Part shown: piece by piece, positions 34,481-44,604 of the stretch
How positions within the stretch are numbered: position 1 is the first letter of the stretch
Layout of the letters: every line of letters starts with the position of its first letter
Assembly (NCBI GenBank): GCA_021307315.1
Contig: JAJSPD010000011.1
Span: forward strand, 682,001-746,000
Origin: Bisporella sp. PMI_857
Lineage: Eukaryota > Ascomycota > Leotiomycetes > Helotiales > Helotiaceae
Length of the DNA stretch: 64,000 nucleotides
Direction of reading: 5' to 3'
Notes under the pieces: generated by a model
What the model saw: the letters and a program-made list of their open reading frames with translations, nothing else
Databases searched by the model: none
Told to the model about the DNA's origin: nothing
Program-made: the position numbers and the translations under genes

Positions 34481-35993
34481 TTTTCGTTAGCAGCTGAAAT
34501 GATCGCAACGCGCTGTTCTTGTTCCCAGTCTCTAGCATTACGAAATGCACTTGCACCTTGTCGAAATGAGTCGGCATCGCTTGTTAATGCAAAAGCTCTT
34601 ACCTGAGTCATGTGGTACTCGGTAGATCCATCAAGCGCCTGCGTAGGATGGGTAGTATACATCTGGAGCGTGCTAGTCCCAGCGTGATAAGTTGTGGAGA
34701 TAGTGTAAGCATTACCGTCGTAAACAGGCTCACTTTCCCTATATGATTGAAGCTTATGCATAGCACGGGCACCCAGAGCACCGTCATAACAAGCTTGTCG
34801 TTTCGCTACACCCGCACTTCCTTCAGGCCCTTTCGCCTCCAAAAAGAAGTTGGGTGCTACAGGAGCTGTTCGATGTCCCGTAGGAATAATGAAAGGTCCC
34901 AAGTTTTTTTCGACCTGCTTGTCGATTTCTTCAACGCAAGCTCCATCGTAAAAGTCTGGTTTGCCATCAACAGCAGCATCGCCAGCTATTGGCTCAAGCC
35001 GTGTAAATTGTAGACTCTGTTTGTTTGGAATATCGGAAGTGCCACATATTATAGGGACTAAGTCTCTCATTACTTCACTCTCATCAGTCACATCTTCGCA
35101 TTTCTGCTGAAAATCCTCAAAAACATTGTCGGAGAAGCGATATAGCGAAGGGAAAGTCTTGGATTAGACAATATTTGATGGAGCTCTGTCGATTTTCCAG
35201 GTTTCGACTTCCGATTATTGGGGTATATTTTGTTGTCGATAAGGTGTTGTTCGAAATCGTTGTCATAGGCGGAAGATCGCTTGGTTTTCGATAACGCACT
35301 CGTCAGCGCTGTAGATTTGGTTTGCTTGCTGCCAAAACTTCGGGAGTAGCGGCTTGAACTTATTGTATGTAAAATATGGACGTCTGCTGGCGCCGGATAC
35401 TGAAAAGATTAGCAACAACCAACAAGCTTTGGCAATTCCAACTTACTCCTCGCAGATCACGCAAGTCCGGACCGCCGTATCTAGCAAATCTTTTGATCTG
35501 TTTCAAAGTACTTTTTTTGGTGTACGTGTTGAGGTGCTACAGTAGGCTAAGGGCGATTGATTTGACGTACTCTTCGATCAAGCTCTTTCAATGCTCGACA
35601 AGTAAGCCACACTTTCGGTAAAGAGTCGTAAAACTCCGCAGAATGGAGCTTGTACCGTTTTAAAAACTGTAGTTCAGGCCGACTATTTTTCGTGAGGTCC
35701 GTTTCTGCGTAATGTCTTTTTCGACGAAGTAGTATCTGCTTTCGAGTGTTGGACATTGGAGATTTTGGGCAAATTAAGACAACAGGCGAAGAAAGTGAAT
35801 TCTGGAAGCGTCTCAAAGCAGGCGGAGTCTGGCGACGTGATGATACCAAGTGCTGCTTTGTTAGGATTTGAGGATCCAGATGGCTGACAAAACGCTCTTG
35901 AATGTCGTTGTCCGCCCGTTCCCAGCCTTTGATTAGGACCGTTCTCCTCCACCAGCTACAGCTACTTCGTATGCACAACTTGCGGGAACACAT
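34471..35993 (-). pseudogene. DUF7924-like fungal protein, broken
   Basis: The longest intact part (35091-34471) has the conserved core of a large fungal family I take to be DUF7924: FFLEAKGPEGSAGVAKRQ, then DGALGARAMHKLQSY and AYTISTTYHAG. Upstream, in other frames, are SSAYDNDFEQHLIDN (near 35260) and further out YDSLPKVWLTCRALKELDRR (near 35610). At least one frameshift near 35150 and several stops separate these pieces. The C-terminus is cut off by the family A/B LTRs. The function of the family is unknown to me. Confidence 0.6.
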
Positions 35994-36924
35994 GTGAAGT
36001 GGGTGCCCAGGCCAGAAATCTCACTCTGGCATATGCCAAGCATAGAATAAGCCATGCCAAGAAGACGCACTTTGCGTTTTCTACTGCGACGCGTACAATA
36101 TAACTTCTAGCCTGGCCCAACTGGAACCCGGCTTTGTTGATAAGAGCCTAGGCGTCAGCCCCTACCTCAGGCACTCAGGCCATTATGGGTTGTGCCGAGG
36201 CACAGGACAAGGCGAATTGGGTGTCGCTGGTTCTTTAGTCAATTATTTTTAGCGGGGTCCATTTCCAGAACCTTGTGGCTGTGCATCTCTGCCCGGTTGT
36301 ACTCCAAAGGTACCGCTGCTAATTGTCATCGCAGAGCGGAGCCAATTCTTGTCCAGTTTACAAGTATTGTACACAGTCTGATGACTAGAAAAACCTTAAA
36401 AGTAGAATTCGAAATCGGCTTCAGTTCCGAACACTAAGATTTTTAAATGACCCCACGTTTCTAGATCCACCAGCCCATTCACCCCGCATTGCTGCTGGAA
36501 CCATGCGCTGGGTAGAAACGGAGTACATGCCTGAGGTTTGGAGCTTAGAGCGTCAGTGCCAGAAGCTCGGACACTACCTAAATCGGCTGACCTAAAGCAG
36601 ACTCTGGCCTGCTATATCCACATTGCTGACCCTGAGATGCTCCCTCAGCGTCAACGACAAATCATGGCTCGACCGAGCGTAGATCTTCAACATCCTAGAG
36701 AACCGGCTACGATTCGCTGGAATTATGCGGTGAGCCCTAGCAATCGCAGATCTTGCGCGCTTACGGTGATGCACAACGATACTATAGCCGCGGGGCTGCC
36801 GCTCATCTGAGTGCAGCAGCCTCAATCCAACGTCCCCTCCCAACTCGACGACAACTCGCACGTATGCTGAGTCGGTGACTCAATGTTCACTGATAATCCT
36901 TCTTTTACGACCTCTGGTCGAATA
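35994..36924 (+). promoter_or_regulatory. 5' flank of the HNWD gene
   Basis: No gene is seen. From about 36590 to 36880 it resembles 890-1190, the flank of the HET/NB-ARC/TPR pseudogene; the clearest block is around TTGCGCGCTTACGGTGATGC, 36757-36776. It probably holds the promoter and 5' UTR. Confidence 0.5.
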
Positions 36925-39900
36925 ATGCGTCTCCTAGAATTCAACGACGATGGCGAGTTCAGCCTTACCACGTTCTTTGGCGATAAGATTCCCCGGGAAT
37001 ATGCTATACTTTCGCACACGTGGGGAGCGGAGGAGGTCACTTTCAAAGACCTGATAAATGGCACGGGCAAAAGCAAGGCCGGCTACAGCAAGATACGGTT
37101 CTGCGGAGAACAGGCTAGGCGTGACGGCTTGCAATACTTTTGGGTAGACACTTGTTGTATCGACAAATCGAATAGCACCGAGCTCACAGAGGCAATTAAC
37201 TCTATGTTTCGGTGGTACCAGAATGCGGTCAAATGCTACGTTTATCTATCGGATGTTTCGACAAGGAAGCGGAAAGCAAGCGATCTGTTCTCCGAGTATA
37301 CTTGGGAATCAGCTTTTCGAGCAAGCAAATGGTTCACGCGAGGTTGGACCCTTCAAGAGCTCCTTGCCCCAAAATCGGTTGAATTCTTTTCCCGAGAATG
37401 CGACCAACTAGGTGATAAAAGAACTCTAGAGCAACAAATCCACGAGATTACGGGAATCCCTGCGACAGCGCTTCGAGAATCCCTTTTGTCCCAATTCGAC
37501 GTCGACGACCGATTTTTATGGGCAAAAGGTCGACAGACTACACGCGAAGAAGACAAAGCATATTCGCTATTTGGCATTTTCGATATCCAAATGCCTCTTC
37601 TTTATGGCGAAGGGGAAGACAAGGCGTTTTGGCGGCTTCGGGAAGAGATTGACAAACCTTTGAAAGGTAAGCGTAACGCTTCGGTTTAGCATTTACTAAA
37701 GCAATTAATGCGAACGCTAACGGGCAACACAGAACAAAAACTCGTTCTTAACAGACTACGTTCCGCCGATAACGCGGCGTTCGACTCCTACGACGAAGAA
37801 CACAATGCCAGATGCTACCAGGGCACTCGAGTGGAACTCCTTCGACGGATAGATACCTGGGCTAGCGATCCAGGTGGTGAATACGTATTCTGGCTGAACG
37901 GCATGGCGGGCACTGGCAAGTCCACAATCTCTCGTACAGTAGCCCAAAATTTTGCCGACAAAGGAGACCTCGGCGCCAGTTTCTTCTTTAAGAGAGGCGA
38001 AGGCGACCGTGGCCATGCACGATTGTTCATAGAAACAATTGCTACCCAGCTCGTCCAAAAAGTACCTTCTTTGGCACCGCATGTTCAAAAAGCGATCGAG
38101 GCCAACCCGGTTATCTCCAGGAAAGCTTTAAAGCTCCAATTCGAAAAGCTTGTGTTGCAACCGTTACGCAAAATACAGAAAGGTCCGCAGAAGCTTTCAA
38201 GAATAGTGATCATTATTGATGCCCTTGATGAGTGTGACCAAGAAGAAGACATTAGAATTATAATTCGCCTGCTGCCACAAGTACAACATATAACATCAGT
38301 ACAACTAAAGTTTTTTTTAACAAGCAGGCCAGAGCTGCCTATCCGTCTCGGTTTCGAAGATATAAGCGGTAAATATGAAGGACTAGCTCTCCATCAAATT
38401 CCCGAACCTGTTATCAAAAAGGATATCTCTGCATTTTTAAAACACGAACTAGCGACAATCCGACATGATTATAACAAATCAGTTAGATCAAACCGACAAC
38501 TGCCTGCTGAGTGGCCTGGCCAAACAAACATCCAAGTTCTAGTCGAAATGGCTATGCCCTTGTTCATTTTCGCTACGACTGTATGTCGGTTTATTCGTGA
38601 CCGAAAATGCGGCCAACCTAATGAGCAACTTGCTAAAGTTTTGAAGTTTCAGACTAAAAGCCAAGCATCCAAGCTTGATGCAACGTATCTCCCGGTCTTA
38701 AACCAGTTGCTAGTCGGAGTTACTGAGTCGGAGAAACGAGGTATAGTGGAAGAATTCCGGCAAATTATCGGCTCAATCGTTATTCTTGCCAGCCCTCTTT
38801 CCGCTACTTCTCTAGATCGACTACTTGGAGTCTCTAAAGGTACTGTGGATAGTAGAACAGATCTTCTCCATTCGGTTCTAAGCATTCCTTCTTCTTCCAA
38901 TCACCCTATACGACTACTCCATCTGTCATTCCGAGATTTTCTCGTCGACACTGAGAAGCGCGGGATAAACCCATTCTGGGTAGAGGAGAAGCAGGCTCAC
39001 CATAACATAGCTTATCGCTGTATCAGGCTCATGTTTAGCTCTTTGAAGCAGGACATCTGTAGTCTAGAAGCTCCTGGCACGCTTGTAACAGACGTCGCAA
39101 GCAGTCGAATGGACCAATACCTACCCTCAGAAGTTCAATACGCATGTCTTTACTGGAATCAACATCTTCAGAAAAGTAATGCTCAGCTTTGTGACGAAGA
39201 CCAAGTCCACCAGTTCCTTCGAGTGCATTTCCTTCACTGGCTTGAAGCCCTTGGCTGGATAGGGAAAGCTTCAGAAGGGATTCTTGCAATACTCTCTTTA
39301 GAGGCACTTATTCTAGTAAGCTCTCTTTAAAATAAGCTTGAGAAGCGTTAGTTAACATGTGTAAAGGCTGATAGAAGCACTACTTTACAGGCGTTTATTC
39401 ATGATGCAAAGCGGTTCGCTTTATCCAACCGATCAGTGATTGAACAGGCACCTTTACAGCTTTATTGCTCAGCACTTGTTTTCGCACCGGAGATGAGCAT
39501 CATTCGGAGAGAGTTCAAAGAGTGTGTCCCTAGTTGGATTCGAAAGCAACCAAGAGTACGAGCAGATTGGGATTCGGTGGTGCAGACGCTCGAGGGCCAT
39601 TTGAGCCACGTCAGTTCTGTCGCCTTCTCACCTGACGGCAAGCAGGTCGTCTCGGGCTCTTACGATGAGACGGTGCGGCTCTGGGACGCCACAACAGGAG
39701 CGCTGCTCCAAACTCTTGAAGGCCACTCGAGCTTCGTCAGTTCTGTCGCCTTCTCACCTGACGGCAAGCAGGTCGTCTCGGGCTCTGACGATGAGACGGT
39801 ACGGCTCTGGGACGCCATAACAGGAGCGCTACTCCAAACGCTTGAGGGCCATTCGAATTTTGTTAGATCTGTCGCTTTTTCACCTGACGGCAAGCAGGTC

Positions 39901-41337
39901 GTCTCGGGCTCTGACGACAAGACGGTACGGCTCTGGGACGCCATAACAGGAGCGCTACTCCAAACGCTTGAGGGCCACTCGAGCTTCGTCAGTTCTGTCG
40001 CTTTATCACTTGACAGCAAGCAGGTCGTCTCGGGCTCTTACGACAAGACGATACGGCTCTGGGACGCCATAACAGGAGCGCTGCTCCAAACGCTTGAAGG
40101 CCACTCGAGCTACGTCGGTTCTGTCGCTTTCTCACCTGATGGCAAGCAGGTCGTCTCGGGCTCTAGGGACGAGACGGTACGGCTCTGGGACGCCATAACA
40201 GGAGCGCTGCTCCAAACGCTTGAAGGCTACTCGAGCCCCGTCAGTTCTGTCGCCTTCTCACCTGATGGCAAGCAGGTCGTCTCGGGCGCTTCGGACAAGA
40301 CGGTGCGGCTCTGGGACGCCACAACAGGAGCGCTGCTCCAAACGCTTGAGGGCCACTCGAGCCCCGTCAATTCTGTCGCCTTCTCACCTGACGGCAAGCA
40401 GGTCGTCTCGGGCTCTTACGACAAGACGGTACGGCTCTGGGACGCCACAACAGAAGCGCTACTCCAAACGCTTGAGGGCCACTCGAGCCTCGTCGGTTCT
40501 GTCGCTTTCTCACCTGATGGCAAGCAGGTCGTCTCGGGCTCTAGGGACGAGACGGTACGGCTCTGGGACGCCACAACAGGAGCGCTACTCCAAACGCTTG
40601 AAGGCCACTCGAGCTACGTTACTTCTGTCGCTTTCTCACCTGACGGCAAGCAGGTCGTCTCGGGCTCTTACGACAAGACGGTGCGGCTCTGGGACGCCAC
40701 AACAGGAGCGCTGCTCCAAACGCTTGAAGGCCACTCGAGCCCCGTCAATTCTGTCGCTTTCTCACCTGATGGCAAGCAGGTCGTCTCGGGCTCTTACGAT
40801 GAGACGGTGCGGCTCTGGGACGCCACAACAGGAGCGCTGCTCCAAACTCTTGAAGGCCACTCGAGCTTCGTCAGTTCTGTCGCTTTCTCACCTGACGGCA
40901 AGCAGGTCGTCTCGGGCTCTGACGATGAGACGGTACGGCTCTGGGACGCCATAACAGGAGCGCTACTCCAAACGCTTGAGGACCACTCGAGCTACGTCGG
41001 TTCTGTCGCTTTCTCACCTGATGGCAAGCAGGTCGTCTCGGGCTCTGACGATGAGACGGTACGGCTCTGGGACGCCATAACAGGAGCGCTGCTCCAAACG
41101 CTTGAAGGCTACTCGAGCCCCGTCAGTTCTGTCGCCTTCTCACCTGACGGCAAGCTGCTACCAACTCTACATGTACAAAATGATTGGCTAGTAGATGGTA
41201 TCACGAATGTTCTCTGGCTACCTACTGATTACCGCCCTACTTGTGAAGCTGTCCGGGATGAAATTATTATTTTAGGACATTCGTCTGGGAGAATTTCATT
41301 TCTTCAGATTAAAGAAGGGCCAAAGCTTATCATATAG
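36925..41337 (+). CDS. HET-NACHT-WD40 (HNWD) NLR, HET-E/HET-D type
   Basis: An allorecognition NLR: the WD40 repeats sense a ligand, NACHT oligomerises and HET triggers cell death. Exons are 36925-37666, 37733-39315 and 39391-41337, with introns GTAAGC...ACACAG (66 nt) and GTAAGC...TTACAG (75 nt); both junctions keep frame. The protein is about 1,420 residues. HET motifs are EYAILSHTWGAEEVTF, FWVDTCCIDKSNSTEL and RGWTLQELLAP. NACHT has P-loop NGMAGTGKST (near 37899) and Walker B VIIIDALDECD (near 38209). Twelve WD units and one degenerate unit follow, then a 60-residue tail. I chose ATG 36925 (MRLLEFNDDGEF) because HET-E-type proteins start this way; an in-frame ATG at 36883 is possible. No stop or frameshift is seen, so it is probably functional. 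Confidence 0.92.
39589..41100 (+). repeat. Twelve 126-bp WD40-coding repeats
   Basis: Twelve 42-residue units start with LEGHSS and end with ALLQT, and a truncated thirteenth begins at 41101. The units are nearly identical at the DNA level. Differences concentrate at unit residues 6, 7, 9, 25, 27 and 35. Units 2 and 11 encode the same protein sequence, and the pair 5-6 resembles 12-13, which suggests block duplication or conversion. Confidence 0.93.
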
Positions 41338-41660
41338 AATTACTATGTTAATAAACATTGTATGAACGTCTCAATAATATCTCTTTTTTATTATGTCCCT
41401 ATTTCATATAGAGTTCTAGGGGAGCGTATGAATTTATGGCGGTTGATAATTGCTACTCAGTTTCCAGAATCTTCTAGAATAGTCATGTACTAAGGGTATT
41501 GTCCATGTGATGATACACGCAATAGGTAGCGCGACATTTGTATTAGTAAACCAATCCCCAAATGGCTGTCTGGCTGTCTGGCTGTCAACGCTGTTTTGGC
41601 CGTTTGTCTAACAGGATTTTACGAGGAATAAATACAACGGCAAATATCTCAAATACCATA
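41338..41660. other. 3' flank of HNWD gene, no gene seen
   Basis: AT-rich sequence with a short GGCTGTCTGGCTGTCTGGCTG triplication at about 41563-41584. Nothing coding is seen. Confidence 0.45.
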
Positions 41661-41800
41661 TGTTTGTATCACTTTCTGAGCGATGCTTCTTCGTATTGAT
41701 GACTTGCGATTTCTTAAGTCGGTTACCCACGGGGCACGTAGCACCGCGATCTCAGCGCAGTGCTATTATGCTCATTGTAGGTGGTTGACTTCTTGATTCA
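41661..41800 (+). repeat. LTR fragment, family A
   Basis: It shares TTACCCACGGGGCACGTAGC and GCGCAGTGCTATTATGCTC with 28927-29066. The right end is not defined. Confidence 0.65.
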
Positions 41801-41952
41801 TTCTAAGTTCTGATCTACGTGCAAAAGCTATAATACATCCATGTGGTCCGTGCGTCGCGGGATGTGCTATTTACTCATACCAACAATACTATAATCTAAT
41901 CTAATACTCTAATTTTTTACACTGAGCTCGGGAAGTTGCTATACAGCCCAAA

Positions 41953-42521
41953 TGTAACAGTCCAGGACGATTAGGGTCGGTCACAGGCTGTAAGCGAGCC
42001 GACAGTGATAGAACATGAAATACACAATAACGATCAGGAGAAATATTGGTGATGCAATTCAGGCTCTCTCTATAGCATGTGTATATGAAGCATACAGATC
42101 TCTAGTGATTTGTGTGCGTGAAAAGTCTTCAGCGCTAGCGTTCTCTGCTTAGTCTGAGACATGTCAGCTACCTGGATCCTCAAATCTTAACAGACAGCCC
42201 GCCAAAGGCTTACAGCCACTATGGAGGCGTATAGCCTAGACTATCGTGGGCTCGGATTGATAGAATGCTTTTCGGGGACACCGACCTCTAGGGCTCGGGG
42301 GTTCCGTAGGTCAAGGGTAGGTCAAGGATACAGCACTTTTGAGCACTGTTATGGGATATAAGGAAGAGCTAGAGTTCCTTAGGGAAAGGGAAGCTTAAGT
42401 TTTCCGGTTAGACTTACAAGCATACCTTTGATATCAATACATCACTGTTGCAACTACATCGCTAGTCACGTGTTTTTACCTGTTATATTGCAATTCCTCC
42501 TGCTGCCCTCTATTTGTTACA
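41953..42521 (+). repeat. Solo LTR, family G, in a HET remnant
   Basis: TGTAACAGTCCAGG to TTTGTTACA. Flanks are CCAAA (41948-41952) and CCAAG (42522-42526), a 5-bp duplication with one change. It contains a nested family D LTR at 42006. Confidence 0.85.
42006..42192. repeat. Solo LTR, family D, nested in family G
   Basis: A 187-bp TGATAGAACATG...CTTAACA sequence with GACAG on both sides (42001-42005 and 42193-42197). The host LTR reads straight through this point in the 53482 and 60014 copies. Confidence 0.9.
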
Positions 42522-43001
42522 CCAAGCAACGGACAAGATCTTATCAATGTCTTCAGTCTCGCTATTTGTGCGGGTCGGACTACATACTTGTACGAGCCTG
42601 CGGAGGAGAATATGAAACAATACAGAGATAACTTTGCAGCGTACTGGAAACTTCGTCAGAGTGCACTAAGGCCAGATGAGCCCACTGACGACTTTAATGG
42701 GGATCCGAATGAGGGAGATGCGGAGTAATTCGTGCTGGATATCCAACAGTCTTGCCAAGCCCGCAGTTTCATCATCACCGAGAAGGGCTACATTGATCTA
42801 GGTCCTTGGATAGCTAAGCCTGGAGACGTCTGCTGCCTCATTCCTGGAAGCAGAGTCCCCTTTGTTCTACGAAAGTCTCAAGGCGAGGATACCCGTTTTC
42901 ACCTAGTCGGCGAAGCGTACCTTCATGGGTTAATGAGAGGCGAGGTCTTCGACCTTGTCGGCAGAGACGATCTGAAAGAAGAAACTATTGTGATTTTGTA
43001 G

Positions 43002-43389
43002 ATTCGGAGCTTGAAGTTTTGATCTTTTCGGAACGTCATAGAGATGGAAAACGGACATCTCCTGGGTACGAAGCGGTCGTGGATTTTTGAGGCATTTTCC
43101 TTGTTGTTGCTAAGATGAGTGAATTCGGGGTGAGGACGGGCGAAGAAGAAAGAGGAAGGTGGATAGGATTATGTACGTGGGAACAAAAAGGTACCCCTTA
43201 GTAGGCGGAATTACATCGAGGCACAGTGTCAGCGTCAAAAGTACTGTAGTTAAGGTAGTCTGTGCTCATATTTTTGGGGGGGCGAAATAGGACGAAACCG
43301 ATTTTGCAACGACTGTATTCGTAAAAAGTTGTATGTAATTTATAAATCTCGTGGAGACAGACATTTTCGCCTAAAACTAGTGCCCCACC
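43002..43389. other. Intergenic, no gene seen
   Basis: No supported feature between the HET remnant and the family C LTR. Confidence 0.45.
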
Positions 43390-43607
43390 TGTAACAACTC
43401 AAACTAAACAGAGATCTCGATCCGTAGATCTAGGTAGAAGGACTCAAAGGTGTGAACAACTATCAATTGTTATAACTAAGAGAACAAGCTACAGGCAGAA
43501 GAAGGGAAGGAGAGCAGTGCTTTATATACAGGAGGCTGGCCAAGGCCAGTGTAAGCGAGCCTTGTGGTACCAGGGGCCAAGCTCGAGATAGGACCAGGGC
43601 CGTGACA
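43390..43607 (-). repeat. Solo LTR, family C, with 5-bp TSD
   Basis: A 218-bp TGTAACAACTC...GCCGTGACA copy with CCACC on both sides (43385-43389 and 43608-43612). Confidence 0.93.
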
Positions 43608-43779
43608 CCACCCCTCAGAACTCTCCAGAGTGCGGGAGCTGCTCTATATTATTCCGGGCCAATCAATTTTAGTGCCTCTGAGGAAAAGATCAGTTTGTAC
43701 GAAGTACTAGGCTAAGGACAAGGTATCCTTGTCTATGCTTTAAATGCAACGAATCATTGCCATTAAACAATATCCTGTG

Positions 43780-44045
43780 TGGACGACACCTCTTTAGCGT
43801 TATTGGACACTATTTATAGAAGACACAACCCTAAAGGGCCGACATCAATCAATGCCAGTGTGGCCATGGGCCTCAGACCGTGCTTCACGTTTTGCTCGAG
43901 TGTCAGAATAGGACGGAAGAGCGATACCAAATGTAGGCAGGCAAGCATCTATGCCTAGACATGGCAGTACAAGCAGCAGAGATTATTTTCAGGATAGGAC
44001 TGCTCGAGCAATTTCGAGCGGCTCCATCCATCATACTCAAACTAT
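43780..44045 (+). pseudogene. LINE (Tad1-like) C-terminal fragment
   Basis: One frame reads [20 protein letters not shown], matching the C-terminal Cys/His motif (C-x-C-x7-H-x4-C) seen after the RNase H/RT region of fungal Tad1-clade non-LTR retrotransposons. The frame then has a TAG and runs on to about 44045. Nothing of the upstream reverse transcriptase is preserved here. Confidence 0.5.
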
Positions 44046-44189
44046 ACAACTCTGCCAGGATTTACTGTTGGTCTCCGCCACACTGGCCTGACATGGCAAT
44101 GCTTTGTGTGGGAACACCCGGGTTGCAGTAATTACTTATACTTTAACCTGAGGGCACGCATGCATGTGTTTCATGCGCAATGCTCGTTG

Positions 44190-44330
44190 AGGTTGGTGGA
44201 TAAGTCTTGATTGTTGGTTGATTCTTGATTGTTCTAAGCTCTTGTTCTAAGGGGTTGAGTAGGATCGAGGTCCCACGTTTCAGGTGCTAGGCACATGATC
44301 ATAACTGCATATAAATGGCTACTAACACTT
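44190..44330 (+). repeat. Diverged family F LTR-like remnant
   Basis: TTGATTCTTGATTGTTCTAAG and GGATCGAGGTCCCAC resemble part of 29732-29800. The ends are not recognisable. Confidence 0.35.
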
Positions 44331-44604
44331 TGCTTGCACAGCCCGCCTAGCGACGCGCTCATGTGTGCAGCCGAACAGTTCTCCCATACATGTCCGCAAT
44401 CTCAACACCCTTCTGTGAATGAAAGTCTCTTTCTTCTATCGTTGGCAACGGCCCCCGGATTTTGAACTGCCTTTTAGAATACCCATCCCAGCTAGGAGAC
44501 ATACCGGAAGCGTTCCACCACGTTAAAACCGAGCCGCCGATGCTGCTAGGTGAATTTCGCCCCCCAAAAAGAGCAGCAATTGAACCCGGATCCTTCATTG
44601 CAAG

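Larger units (their letters stand above)
41928..43001 (+). pseudogene. C-terminal remnant of a HET-domain protein
   Basis: The part after the inserted LTR (42522-43001) encodes the C-terminal tail common in fungal HET proteins: SFIITEKGYIDLGPW, then PGDVCCLIPGSRVPFVLR and LVGEAYLHGLM. A TAA at 42726 interrupts it. Just before the LTR, from about 41928, the same frame reads LGKLLYSP and joins the right side once the LTR and one TSD copy are removed. The HET domain itself is not present nearby. It is a dead fragment. Confidence 0.7.

Noticed and set aside
40220..40954. A 244-codon Arg/Ser-rich open frame on the plus strand
   Set aside because: It is the second frame of the 126-bp WD40 repeats; the unit length is a multiple of three, so off-frames stay open.
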